64,000 bases of DNA, taken from JBGVSA01 sp047605765 (lineage in GTDB: Bacteria; Pseudomonadota; Gammaproteobacteria; Burkholderiales; Rhodocyclaceae). Positions 35,871-44,729 of the stretch are shown piece by piece. The stretch lies in the NCBI GenBank assembly GCA_047605765.1, contig JASGFB010000004.1, positions 9,104-73,103 on the forward strand, written 5' to 3'. The first letter of the stretch is position 1, and each line of letters opens with the position of its first letter. The notes beneath the pieces were generated by a model. That model searched no databases. It had not been told where the DNA came from and saw only the letters and a program-made list of their open reading frames with translations. The position numbers and the translations under genes are program-made.

Positions 35871-37109
35871 TCAGGCGGCTGGCAGCAAACGATCGGCCAC
35901 CCATTCCACCCAATGGCGCACAGGCACCCGCGCCGTGCCCGCCAGGTGCGTGATGCACCCGATATTGGCACTGGCAATGCCTTGCGCGCCCTGCCCCTGC
36001 AAGGCTTGCAGCTTGGCTTCGCGCAGGCGGCCGGCAATCGCCGGCTGCAGGATCGAATAGGTACCGGCCGACCCGCAGCACAGGTGGGCGTCGGGCACGG
36101 CAGTGAGCCGATAGCCCACTGCCGCCAAAATGCGCTCAACCACACCGGTGATCTTCTGCCCGTGCTGCAGGGTACACGGCGACTGCCAGGCCAGCGTCAC
36201 GGCGGCGGCAGCGGGCTGGACGCGTCCGCGCAGCACGTCGAGCTCGCGCGCGACGAATTCGGATAGGTCCAGGGTGCGGTCAGCCACCGTCGTAGCGGCC
36301 GCCCCTTCATGTTCCTGCCCCAGCACATGACCGTACTCGCGGACGAACGCTCCGCAACCGGATGCCGTCATCACCGCCGCCTCGATCTCTCCGGACGCCA
36401 GCCAGGGATACCACTGCGCCACCAGCGCGGCGGCGTCACGCCGGCCACCGGCCTGATCGTCCAGATGAAAGCGCATGGCACCGCAACAGCCTGCCGCCGG
36501 TTGCTCCACCATTGATACGCCGAGGGCGTCGAGCACACGCGCAGCGGCGGCGTTGATCTGTGGCGCCAGCTCACCCTGCACGCAGCCAGCAAGCGCCAGC
36601 ACGCGCCGGGCATGCCGGCCGGCCGCCACGGCGGGCGTGGACACGGCAGGCGGCAGCTTGGATGCCAGCGCGCGCGGCAAGGCCGGACGCGCCAGGCGGC
36701 CAACGGCAGCGGCGCTATGGAACACGGCGCGATGGGGCAGGGTATGGCGCAAGACCCAGCGTGTGGCGCGCGCCGCCAGCGGGCGCGGCGGCCCGTGCTC
36801 GGCCAGAACGGCCCGCCCGATATCCACCAGCCGACCATAGCGCACGCCGGACGGGCAGGTGGTTTCGCAGGCTCGACACGTCAGGCAACGATCCAGGTGG
36901 GTCTGCATCGCTGCCGTGGCCGGCTGGCCTTCGAGCAGTTGCTTGATGAGGTAGATGCGCCCGCGTGGGCTGTCGCGCTCGTCACCCAGCAATTGATAGG
37001 TCGGGCAGGTCGCCAGGCAGAAACCGCAGTGCACGCAACGTCGCAGGATCTCGTCGGCTTCCTGCCCGGCCTCGGTGTCGCGGATGAAATCAGCCAGCAG
37101 CGTCTGCAT
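35871..37109 (-). CDS. glcF: Glycolate oxidase iron-sulfur subunit GlcF
   Basis: This 412-residue protein has two 4Fe-4S sites near the N-terminus (CVHCGFCLATCPTY and CLTCRACETTCPSG) and two cysteine-rich CCG domains (QPAAGCCGAMRFHLDD and HLCCGSAGTYSILQ). It passes electrons from the flavin subunits GlcD and GlcE to the quinone pool when glycolate is oxidised to glyoxylate. It follows glcE by 2 bp and ends the cluster. The 249 bp between it and the PP2C gene show nothing convincing. Confidence 0.96.
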   Translation of the reverse strand: MQTLLADFIRDTEAGQEADEILRRCVHCGFCLATCPTYQLLGDERDSPRGRIYLIKQLLEGQPATAAMQTHLDRCLTCRACETTCPSGVRYGRLVDIGRAVLAEHGPPRPLAARATRWVLRHTLPHRAVFHSAAAVGRLARPALPRALASKLPPAVSTPAVAAGRHARRVLALAGCVQGELAPQINAAAARVLDALGVSMVEQPAAGCCGAMRFHLDDQAGGRRDAAALVAQWYPWLASGEIEAAVMTASGCGAFVREYGHVLGQEHEGAAATTVADRTLDLSEFVARELDVLRGRVQPAAAAVTLAWQSPCTLQHGQKITGVVERILAAVGYRLTAVPDAHLCCGSAGTYSILQPAIAGRLREAKLQALQGQGAQGIASANIGCITHLAGTARVPVRHWVEWVADRLLPAA

Positions 37110-37111
37110 GG

Positions 37112-38167
37112 CTAGAGATCGAAAAGGCCGGGGTTGAACAGGCCGAGCGGGTCGAAGACACGTTTGATGCGGCGCTGGATCGCCTGCATGGGCGCCGGCA
37201 AGGGATGAAACGCGGCAGCCGTCGCGCCCCGGAACACCTGGGCATGGCCGCCACCGGCCTGCGCCCAGGCGCGCACCTCGTCAGCGGGCAGCTCACCCGC
37301 CCACCAGCGCAAGGCGCCACCCCATTCGATGGCGCTGTCCTCATCCTTTGGCAACCGCGCACAGGCGTGGACCGACAGGCGCCATAGCGGCGCGCCGCCC
37401 TGAGCGAAGGCATGGCGATGTTCGCGCACGTCCTGCCACAGGCACGCGGCATCACGCTCGTCCACCGCCTCGCCGCCGACCTCCTGGCAGGCGGCGGCCA
37501 CGGCCGTGCGCGCACCGGCCCAGCGCAGGTACAGCATGCCGGCATGCCAGAAGCTGGCATTCAACGGCAAGGGGCGCCCCGCCAGGCGATTGAGGGTATC
37601 GACCGCCGTGGCGGCGGACAGCGCCAAGACACGCGTCGCCACCGCCGCCGGGCGCGGCATGGTCTTGACCGAGGCTTCCAGCACCACCCCCAGGGTGCCC
37701 CATGCCCCCGTCATCAGGCGTGAGACGTCGAAGCCGGCGACGTTCTTCATCACCTGGCCCCCGAAGCGCAGCACCTGGCCCTGACCGTCAAGCACGCGCA
37801 CACCGAGCACGAAATCACGTGCCGCACCGGCGTAGGCGCGGGCCGGGCCCGACAGGCCGCTGGCCACGCAGCCGCCCAGCGTGGCGGCGCCGAAGTGCGG
37901 CGGCTCGAAGGCCAGCATCTGGCCCTGTTCGGCCAGGAGCGCTTCGATATCCGCCAGCGGCGTGCCGGCACGCGCGGTGATGACCAGCTCGGAAGGCGCG
38001 TAATCGACGATGCCGGCGTGGGCGCGCGTATCCAGCGTCGTGGCCCCGGCCAGCGGCGCAATGAATGTCTTGCTGCCGCCGCCGCGGATGTGCAGCGGGC
38101 GCCGCGCGGCGTGAGCGGCGCGCACTTGCTCGACCAGCGTTTGCTCGGTGGACGCGCTGGCGCTCAT
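37112..38167 (-). CDS. glcE: Glycolate oxidase FAD-binding subunit GlcE
   Basis: This 351-residue PCMH-type flavoprotein has PLHIRGGGSKTFIAPLAG, the LAFEPPHFGAATLGGCVAS loop, GLSGPARAYAGAARDFVLG and GQVMKNVAGFDVSRLMTGAW. It is shorter than GlcD, as usual, and acts with it in the glycolate dehydrogenase complex at the membrane. Its start directly abuts the glcD stop, indicating tight coupling. Confidence 0.96.
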   Translation of the reverse strand: MSASASTEQTLVEQVRAAHAARRPLHIRGGGSKTFIAPLAGATTLDTRAHAGIVDYAPSELVITARAGTPLADIEALLAEQGQMLAFEPPHFGAATLGGCVASGLSGPARAYAGAARDFVLGVRVLDGQGQVLRFGGQVMKNVAGFDVSRLMTGAWGTLGVVLEASVKTMPRPAAVATRVLALSAATAVDTLNRLAGRPLPLNASFWHAGMLYLRWAGARTAVAAACQEVGGEAVDERDAACLWQDVREHRHAFAQGGAPLWRLSVHACARLPKDEDSAIEWGGALRWWAGELPADEVRAWAQAGGGHAQVFRGATAAAFHPLPAPMQAIQRRIKRVFDPLGLFNPGLFDL

Positions 38168-39673
38168 TCAGAACCTCGGCAATTCGGGATGCGGAAGCTG
38201 GCCGTGATGCACGTGCAGGCGGCCAAACTCGGCGCAGCGATGCAGACTCGGCACGGCCTTGCCGGGATTGAGCAGGCCGTAGGCGTCGAAGGCTGCCTTG
38301 AGGCCGAAGAACGCGCGCCGCTCGGCCTCGCCGAATTGTTCGCACATGACATTGATCTTTTCGATCCCCACACCGTGCTCGCCCGAGATGGTGCCGCCCA
38401 GCGCGACGGTGCGTTCGAGAATCGCCACGCCGAAGGCATCAGCACGTTCGACCTGGGCGGGGTCATTGGCGTCGAAAAGGATCAGCGGATGCAGGTTGCC
38501 GTCACCGGCATGGAAAACGTTCAGGCAACGCAGTTGGAAGCGGCGCTCCATGTCGGCGATATCGCCCAGCATGCGGCCCAGTTGCTTACGCGGGATGGTG
38601 CCATCCATGCAGTAGTAATCCGGTGACAGGCGCCCGGCCGCCGGAAAGGCCGCCTTGCGCCCGGCCCAGAAACGCAGACGTTCGGGCTCGTCGCGCGACA
38701 CCATGCAGCCTGTCGCCCCCTGCGATCGCAGCACCGCCTCGATGCGGGCGATTTCTTCTTCCACCCCCTGCGGCGTGCCGTCCGACTCGACCAGCAGGAT
38801 GGCCGCCGCATCGAGCGGATAGCCGGCGTGCACAAAGGCTTCCACGGCCTGCGTGGCAGCCTGGTCCATCATCTCGAGCCCGGCCGGAATGATGCCTTCG
38901 GCGATGATGGCGGCCACCGCCTCACCAGCCCGCTCCACGCTGTCGAAGGTGGCCAGCACGCAACGTGCGAGTTGCGGCAGGGGCAGCAGGCGCAAGGTGA
39001 CTTCGGTCACCACCGCCAGCAGCCCTTCGGACCCGGTGAGCAGCGCCAGCAAGTCATACCCCGGCGCGTCGAGCCCATCGCCGCCGATTTCCAATACATC
39101 GCCATCGATGGTCAGGGCGCGCAGTTTGAGCAGGTTGTGCACGGTCAGTCCGTACTTGAGGCAATGCACGCCACCGGCGTTCTCGGCCACGTTGCCGCCG
39201 ATCGAGCAGGCGATCTGCGAGCTCGGATCGGGCGCGTAATACAGGCCGTGCGGCGCGACGGCTTCGGAGATGGCCTTATTGCGCACACCCGGCTGCACCC
39301 GCACCGTACGCGCCAGCGGATCGATGTCCAGAATCCTGGCCAGCCGCGCCATCGACAGTACGATTCCGTTGGCATGCGGCGTAGCGCCACCGGACAGGCC
39401 GGTGCCGGCGCCACGGGCCACGATCGGCACGCTCCAGTCGCGGCACACCCGCAGCACCGCCTGCACTTCGTCCTCGTTGCGCGGCAGCACGGCCGCCAGC
39501 GGCAGGGCGCGCAAAGCAGTCAAGCCATCACACTCGAAGGTGCGCAAGCCTGCGCGGTCGCTCACCACCGCGTCACGCGGCAGCACCGCCCGCAAGGCAC
39601 GCAGCACGGCGGCACGATCGACTTCGGCAAAGTCGCGGTCGTGCTCGGCGAACCACGGCGCGCGCACGCTCAC
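38168..39673 (-). CDS. glcD: Glycolate oxidase catalytic subunit GlcD
   Basis: The protein has 501 residues from a GTG at 39673, chosen because it overlaps the MAPEG stop as GTGA; the frame stays open far upstream but only as a shadow of the MAPEG gene. FAD-binding stretches are IVARGAGTGLSGGATPHANG, SSQIACSIGGNVAENAGGVH and DLLALLTGSEGLLAVVTEVT. The C-terminal domain contains FHAGDGNLHPLILFD and SGEHGVGIEKI, with conserved His residues near the flavin. It oxidises glycolate (perhaps D-lactate) to the 2-oxo acid. Confidence 0.95.
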   Translation of the reverse strand: MSVRAPWFAEHDRDFAEVDRAAVLRALRAVLPRDAVVSDRAGLRTFECDGLTALRALPLAAVLPRNEDEVQAVLRVCRDWSVPIVARGAGTGLSGGATPHANGIVLSMARLARILDIDPLARTVRVQPGVRNKAISEAVAPHGLYYAPDPSSQIACSIGGNVAENAGGVHCLKYGLTVHNLLKLRALTIDGDVLEIGGDGLDAPGYDLLALLTGSEGLLAVVTEVTLRLLPLPQLARCVLATFDSVERAGEAVAAIIAEGIIPAGLEMMDQAATQAVEAFVHAGYPLDAAAILLVESDGTPQGVEEEIARIEAVLRSQGATGCMVSRDEPERLRFWAGRKAAFPAAGRLSPDYYCMDGTIPRKQLGRMLGDIADMERRFQLRCLNVFHAGDGNLHPLILFDANDPAQVERADAFGVAILERTVALGGTISGEHGVGIEKINVMCEQFGEAERRAFFGLKAAFDAYGLLNPGKAVPSLHRCAEFGRLHVHHGQLPHPELPRF

Positions 39674-40050
39674 AGCGCCGCCGCCATCAGCCGCACGGCG
39701 GCCAGCGTCGCCACCGCCCACATCAACGAGCGCAAGGGTGCGAGGTCGGCCAGATAGCAGATGTTGTAGGCCACCCGCGCCACCACGAAGACGATGGCCC
39801 AGATATCGACGGTCTGCTGCGGCACCTGGGCAAGGCTCGCCATCAGCACGCCGCCAATGAAGATCGGCAGCGTTTCGAACGCGTTCTGCTGGGCCCAGTT
39901 GGCGCGCTGGCGCCAGCCGCTCAACTGCTGCAGATATTCGCGCGGACGTCGGTTGTCGAAGCGCCGCCCACCACCGCCCGCCTTGGCCAGCACGGTCAGA
40001 GCAAAGGGCATGACGGATGCAATCAGCACACACAGGAAGGAAATATTCAT
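39670..40050 (-). CDS. MAPEG-family membrane protein
   Basis: This 126-residue protein with four predicted membrane segments has the MAPEG features RRPREYLQQLSGWRQRANWA, QNAFETLPIFIGGVLMASL and VVARVAYNICYLADLAPLRS. Eukaryotic MAPEG proteins act in glutathione and eicosanoid metabolism; bacterial members are mostly uncharacterised. The GTGA overlap couples it to glcD, so it is the first gene of the glycolate cluster. A role in glycolate use is not known. Confidence 0.9.
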   Translation of the reverse strand: MNISFLCVLIASVMPFALTVLAKAGGGGRRFDNRRPREYLQQLSGWRQRANWAQQNAFETLPIFIGGVLMASLAQVPQQTVDIWAIVFVVARVAYNICYLADLAPLRSLMWAVATLAAVRLMAAAL

Positions 40051-40272
40051 GACACCCGGCCGCGCGCAATGAACACGTCGCAGAGCATAGCCTCAGCGCA
40101 GGCATAAATGCAGAGGGGAAACCTCAACGGGCATATTCGCCGCGGATATCGGCGGCCGCCGCGCGGCATGTCTCGCCCCACGGAATCGAGCATGTTGCAC
40201 ACAACAACAGGGGGAATCGGCAAGAAGCCAGCGCGATGCGGCGGGCGACGGCGAGCCGTCGGAACGCGCCGG

Positions 40273-41073
40273 TCAGACCGGCAGTGCGGAGACCTCGCCG
40301 GCGTCCTGCGGCGACAGGGCGTGCAAGGTGCGCCCCACGCTCGCCAGATCGCCACTGGCCCAGAAGCGCAGCCGGCCAGGGGCTGCGCCCGCCCCCAGGC
40401 GATCGGCCTCGGTCAGGCGACGGCGCAGTTGCTCGGCCACGGCACGGCCGGTATCGATGACGCGCACGTCCGGCCCGACGAGGGCTTCGACCTGGGCGCG
40501 CAAGAACACGTAATGCGTACAGCCCAGTACCACCACATCGGCGCCGGCCTCGAGCAACGGCGCCAGGTGGCTGGCCAGCAGTTGCCGCGTGGCGGGCGCA
40601 TCGAGCGCCCCCTGCTCCACGCATTCGACCAAACCGACGCCGGGACGGGTGACGACGTGGACGTCGCGCCCAAAATGATCCAGCAAGGCGGCGAACTGGG
40701 CGCTGTGCAAGGTGCCGGTGGTCGCCAGCACGCCGACGACGCCATGCCGGGTGGCCGCTGCCGCCGGCTTGACGGCCGGCTCCATACCGATGATGGGCAA
40801 GTCCGGCCAGCGGGCGCGCACGGTGCGGGCCGCCGCCGCCGTGGCCGTGTTGCAGGCAATCACGATGGCCTTGGCGCCCTGCTCGATGAGATGGCCAATA
40901 ATGGCCTGCGAGCGCGCCGTGATGAAAGCGGGCGATTTTTCGCCATAGGGGGCGTAGCCCGAATCGGCGACGTAGAGCAGATCTTCGCCGGGCAGGAGGG
41001 CATGGATCTCGCGCAGCACCGACACGCCCCCCACCCCCGAGTCGAACACCCCCACCGGCCTTGCATCAGGCAT
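40273..41073 (-). CDS. murI: Glutamate racemase
   Basis: This 266-residue enzyme has the two catalytic cysteines in IVIACNTATAAA and VVLGCTHYVFL, plus the N-terminal GVFDSGVGGVSVLREIHA and YVADSGYAPYGEKS. It makes D-glutamate for peptidoglycan. It lies 45 bp after purB on the same strand. The 222 bp downstream, before the MAPEG start, contain no gene that I can support. Confidence 0.96.
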   Translation of the reverse strand: MPDARPVGVFDSGVGGVSVLREIHALLPGEDLLYVADSGYAPYGEKSPAFITARSQAIIGHLIEQGAKAIVIACNTATAAAARTVRARWPDLPIIGMEPAVKPAAAATRHGVVGVLATTGTLHSAQFAALLDHFGRDVHVVTRPGVGLVECVEQGALDAPATRQLLASHLAPLLEAGADVVVLGCTHYVFLRAQVEALVGPDVRVIDTGRAVAEQLRRRLTEADRLGAGAAPGRLRFWASGDLASVGRTLHALSPQDAGEVSALPV

Positions 41074-41118
41074 GGCGGCTCCGGTGATCGAACACGGCGG
41101 ACAGCGGCAGGGTCACGA

Positions 41119-42480
41119 TCAGATGGCGCGGGCCAGCTCCACGGCGGCACCCACATAGCTGGCGGGCGTCATCGCCAGCAGGCGCTGCTTTTCGGCCTCG
41201 GGAATCGCCAGCGTGCCGATGAAACGCTGCAGCGCGTCGCGAGTGATGCCCTGGCCGCGCGTGAGCGCCTTGAGCTGCTCGTAGGGATTTTCGACACCGT
41301 AGCGGCGCATCACCGTCTGGATCGGCTCGGCCAGCACTTCCCAGGTGGCATCCAGGTCGGCCGCCAGGCGCGCCGGCTCGGCTTCGAGCTTGTTGAGCCC
41401 GCGCAGGCACGACTCGAGCGCCAGCAGAGAATGCCCGAAGCCCACGCCCATGTTGCGCAGCACCGTCGAATCGGTCAGGTCGCGCTGCATGCGCGAGACC
41501 GGCAGCTTGTCGGAGAAATGGCGCAGCAACGCATTGGCCACGCCGACATTGCCTTCGGCGTTTTCGAAATCGATCGGATTGACCTTGTGCGGCATGGTCG
41601 AACTGCCCACCTCGCCGGCCTTGAGCCGTTGCTTGAAGTAGCCCAGCGAGATGTACATCCAGATATCGCGGCAGGCATCCAGCACGATGGTGTTGGCGCG
41701 GGCGATGGCATCGAACAGCTCGGCCATGGCGTCGTGCGGCTCGATCTGGATGGTGTACGGATTGAACACCAGGCCCAGCGATTCGATGAAACGCTGGTTG
41801 AACGCCGCCCAATCCAGCTCCGGATAGGCCGACAGGTGGGCGTTGTAGTTGCCCACCGCGCCATTGAACTTGGCACTCAGCTCGACATCGGCGATCAGCT
41901 TGCGCGCCCGGCGCAGGCGGTAGGCAATGTTGGCCATCTCCTTGCCCAGCGTGGTCGGGCTGGCCGGCTGGCCGTGGGTGCGCGACAGCATCGGCAGATC
42001 GGCCAACTGGTGGGCCAGCTCGACAAAGCGCGCCAGCACCTTGTCCAGCGCCGGCAGCAGCACGGCATCGCGCGCATCGCGCAGCATCAGAGCGTGCGAG
42101 ACGTTGTTGATGTCTTCGGACGTGCACGCGAAATGGATGAATTCGGACGCCTTGGCGACTTCGGCGTTGTCGGCGAAGCGGCGCTTGAGCCAATACTCCA
42201 TGGCCTTGACGTCATGGTTGGTGGTGGCTTCGATATCCTTGACCGCTTCGCCATCGGCCACGGCAAAACCGGCCATCACGGCATCCAGATCGGCCACGGT
42301 GGCCGCCGAGAACGGCGCGATCTCGCCCAACTGCGGCGCGGCGGCCAGGGCCTTGAGCCATTCGATCTCCACGCGCACGCGATTGCGGATCAGGCCGTAT
42401 TCACTGAAATAATCGCGCAGCGCCTCGGCTTTGGATGCGTAGCGGCCGTCGAGCGGGGACAGAGCGGTCAGGGCGTTCAT
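41119..42480 (-). CDS. purB: Adenylosuccinate lyase
   Basis: This 453-residue member of the fumarase/aspartase superfamily has the signature GSSTMPHKVNPIDFENAEGN near residues 292-311, the N-terminal TALSPLDGRYASKAEALRDY, and a catalytic His in LSRTHGQPASPTTLGKEM. It acts twice in purine synthesis (SAICAR to AICAR, adenylosuccinate to AMP). The long form starting with LSPLDGRY is the type found in E. coli and betaproteobacteria. It follows the glycosyltransferase cluster on the same strand but probably has its own promoter. Confidence 0.97.
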   Translation of the reverse strand: MNALTALSPLDGRYASKAEALRDYFSEYGLIRNRVRVEIEWLKALAAAPQLGEIAPFSAATVADLDAVMAGFAVADGEAVKDIEATTNHDVKAMEYWLKRRFADNAEVAKASEFIHFACTSEDINNVSHALMLRDARDAVLLPALDKVLARFVELAHQLADLPMLSRTHGQPASPTTLGKEMANIAYRLRRARKLIADVELSAKFNGAVGNYNAHLSAYPELDWAAFNQRFIESLGLVFNPYTIQIEPHDAMAELFDAIARANTIVLDACRDIWMYISLGYFKQRLKAGEVGSSTMPHKVNPIDFENAEGNVGVANALLRHFSDKLPVSRMQRDLTDSTVLRNMGVGFGHSLLALESCLRGLNKLEAEPARLAADLDATWEVLAEPIQTVMRRYGVENPYEQLKALTRGQGITRDALQRFIGTLAIPEAEKQRLLAMTPASYVGAAVELARAI

Positions 42481-42508
42481 GGGGGATACGTCGTTGTTGG
42501 GGTTGAGG

Positions 42509-43687
42509 TCAGCCGCGGATTATACCGGAGCCCGGCCCCACCCCGCCGCCGCCCGCCAACGCGATATAGCGCGCCTGCAAACCCGCAGCCACGGTATCGA
42601 GGGCATAGCGTTCGAGGATGCGCGCGCGTGCCACGGTGGCGTGCGTGTGGCGCGCCGCCCAAGCCTGCTGCCAGCCGGCGCTCATGGCCTCGGGCGTGGC
42701 CTCGACGATGAGCCCGCCCCCACCGACAATATCGCGCGCGTCTCCCACATCCGTGCTGACCACTGGCACGCCGCAGGCCATGGCTTCGGCAAGCACGTTG
42801 GGAAAGCCCTCGCTACGGGAACTGAGCGTGGCCACGTCAAACCCCGGGTACAGGGCGGCCACGTCGCTGCGGGGGCCCAGCAGGCGCAGATGCCCGTCCA
42901 GGCCGGCGGCGGCGATGAGCGTGGCGAGTTCGGCATTGCCGGGCGCGAGCCCTTTGCCGGCCAGCACCAGTACCGCGTCCGGATGCGCTGCCACGAACAG
43001 GCGTCCGGCGGCGATGAACAGGGCGTGATTCTTGACCGGCGCCCAGCGGGCCACCATGCCGATCACCGGTTGATCGTCGCGCACGCCCCAGGCGGCGCGC
43101 GCCTCGGCACGGCGGGCCACGTCCGGACGGAATTCATCGGCATCGATGCCGTTGGGCAGCACTTCGAGGCGCGCACGCGGCCAGCCCAGGTGGGCGGCAC
43201 AGTAATCGGCACTACGTGCGGAAACATTGAAAATGCGCGCCGTGCGCCGTGCGTACCAGCCGCTGGCGCGAATCACGGCGCGGGTGAACAGGCTGTGCGC
43301 ATGGGCGGCGTCCGGGGTGTCGCGCACGCTCCAGCAGGCGGGCAGACCCAGGCGCGCAGCCGCAAACGAGGCGGCCAGATTGCCGTGGTACATCCAGCCC
43401 TGGATGAGATCCGGCTGTGCAGCGCGCACGCTCGCCAGGAAACGGCCGATTTCGCCCACCGGCCAGCGCCCGGGGCGCAATCCCAGCATCAGCGGTTCGA
43501 TGTCGATGGCGCGAAACGCGTCCACCAGCGCGGCTTCGCGCCCAAGAACGATGAGCGTGGGCACCACGCGCGTACGGTCGAAACGCGACAGCAGACGCAG
43601 TAAAGCGTGCTCGGCCCCACCGATACCCAGCCCGGTGATGACGAAGCACACACGCACCTGCCGCGTGCCGACACCGGGCTCATGCAT
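42509..43687 (-). CDS. Glycosyltransferase, GT4 type
   Basis: This 392-residue GT-B glycosyltransferase has the N-terminal ITGLGIGGAEHALLRLLSRF, the linker VIGMVARWAPVKNHALFIAA, and the GT4 motif SSRSEGFPNVLAEAMACGVP (EX7E). It should transfer a nucleotide-activated sugar to a lipid-linked glycan on the cytoplasmic face. The start overlaps the stop of the WecA-like gene by 8 bp. It is the last gene of the glycan cluster; donor and acceptor cannot be read from the sequence. Confidence 0.92.
   Translation of the reverse strand: MHEPGVGTRQVRVCFVITGLGIGGAEHALLRLLSRFDRTRVVPTLIVLGREAALVDAFRAIDIEPLMLGLRPGRWPVGEIGRFLASVRAAQPDLIQGWMYHGNLAASFAAARLGLPACWSVRDTPDAAHAHSLFTRAVIRASGWYARRTARIFNVSARSADYCAAHLGWPRARLEVLPNGIDADEFRPDVARRAEARAAWGVRDDQPVIGMVARWAPVKNHALFIAAGRLFVAAHPDAVLVLAGKGLAPGNAELATLIAAAGLDGHLRLLGPRSDVAALYPGFDVATLSSRSEGFPNVLAEAMACGVPVVSTDVGDARDIVGGGGLIVEATPEAMSAGWQQAWAARHTHATVARARILERYALDTVAAGLQARYIALAGGGGVGPGSGIIRG
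42519..42524 (-). promoter_or_regulatory. Consensus -10 element upstream of purB
   Basis: A perfect minus-strand TATAAT lies 38 bp before the purB ATG, inside the last codons of the upstream glycosyltransferase gene. No matching -35 is seen, so this is only a candidate promoter that would separate purB from the glycan genes. Confidence 0.35.
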
Positions 43688-44717
43688 CCGAACGCGCCTC
43701 GCCGACGTTCCACACACGCAGCCACACCAGCTTGCCAATCAGCATGGCGACGAAAACGACCGTCATCATTGCTTGCGACAGTCCGCGGTACCACAGCAGC
43801 AAGCCGATACCCGCCATGATGGCGTCGATCAGCCACAGCAGCGGCACACTGAGCCTGACCGACATGCCGCGCAGGCACAGCAGGTGGTGCAGGTGCGTGC
43901 GATCGGCCACGAACGGACTGCCCCCACGCAAGGCGCGGCGCAGTGAGACAGTGACCATGTCGAGCACCGGCAAGGCCACCGCATACAGAATGAGGATCGG
44001 CGGCACGGCGCCATGGCTGTGGCGCACCAGGGTCAGGCCGAACCAGCACAGCAGCACGCCCAGAGACAGCGCACCGGCATCACCGAGGAATACCCGCGCC
44101 TGTGCCAGCCAGGGATGGCGGGCATTGCAGGCCAGGAAGCCAAGCACCGCCGATATCAGCCCCACCAGCAGCAGCACCATGACGGCCTGCCCGGTGGCGG
44201 CCGCCACCAGCGTGAAAAACACCAGCGCTACGGTGATGTAGCCACCGGCCAGCCCATCGGCGCCGTCGGACATATTGATGGCGTTGGTGACCGCCACCAG
44301 CGTCAGCACAGTGAATGGCATGGCGAATTCGCCCAGCGACAGACCACCTGGCACACCTGGGAGCGGCACCGCATAAAGCGCGAAACCGGTGGCGCGCACC
44401 AGCATCCACACGGCAACGATCTGGAACACCAGTTTGATGCGCGCCGACAACGGCCGCATGTCGTCGACCATCCCCACCGCCAGCATCAGGCCGACAGGCA
44501 GGATGGCCTCGACCAGATTGCCGGACAGCCCCCGCAGCTTCACCGCCAGCACATAGGCTATGAGAATGGCGATCCCCCCGACCACCGGCACGTCGCGGCC
44601 GTGCTGCTTGCGCGCGTCCGGCCGGTCCATCAGGGCCAGCCAGGGCGCCAGCCGGGCCAGGATGAGGCAGGCCAGCAGCGAAAAAATGAAGGGGGAGACG
44701 AGGTACTTGGGGGTCAC
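43680..44717 (-). CDS. WecA-like undecaprenyl-phosphate sugar-1-phosphate transferase
   Basis: This 345-residue polytopic membrane protein has about eleven segments and the catalytic motifs of the WecA/MraY family: VGMVDDMRPLSARIK, NAINMSDGADGLAGGY, ARVFLGDAGALSLGVL and the WecA-type DRTHLHHLL. It should start the glycan by moving HexNAc-1-phosphate (typically GlcNAc or a derivative) from UDP-sugar to undecaprenyl phosphate. In this cluster it is the initiating enzyme. It overlaps the following glycosyltransferase gene and lies 12 bp after the preceding one. Confidence 0.92.
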   Translation of the reverse strand: MTPKYLVSPFIFSLLACLILARLAPWLALMDRPDARKQHGRDVPVVGGIAILIAYVLAVKLRGLSGNLVEAILPVGLMLAVGMVDDMRPLSARIKLVFQIVAVWMLVRATGFALYAVPLPGVPGGLSLGEFAMPFTVLTLVAVTNAINMSDGADGLAGGYITVALVFFTLVAAATGQAVMVLLLVGLISAVLGFLACNARHPWLAQARVFLGDAGALSLGVLLCWFGLTLVRHSHGAVPPILILYAVALPVLDMVTVSLRRALRGGSPFVADRTHLHHLLCLRGMSVRLSVPLLWLIDAIMAGIGLLLWYRGLSQAMMTVVFVAMLIGKLVWLRVWNVGEARSDA

Positions 44718-44729
44718 GACAAGGGCGTT

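Noticed and set aside
38168..40105. Extended glcD reading from far upstream
   Set aside because: The extra 144 codons overlap the MAPEG gene in another frame and lack GlcD homology; the GTGA overlap start is better.
40051..40272. A gene or terminator between the MAPEG gene and murI
   Set aside because: No frame with a plausible start and no stem with a T-run was found.
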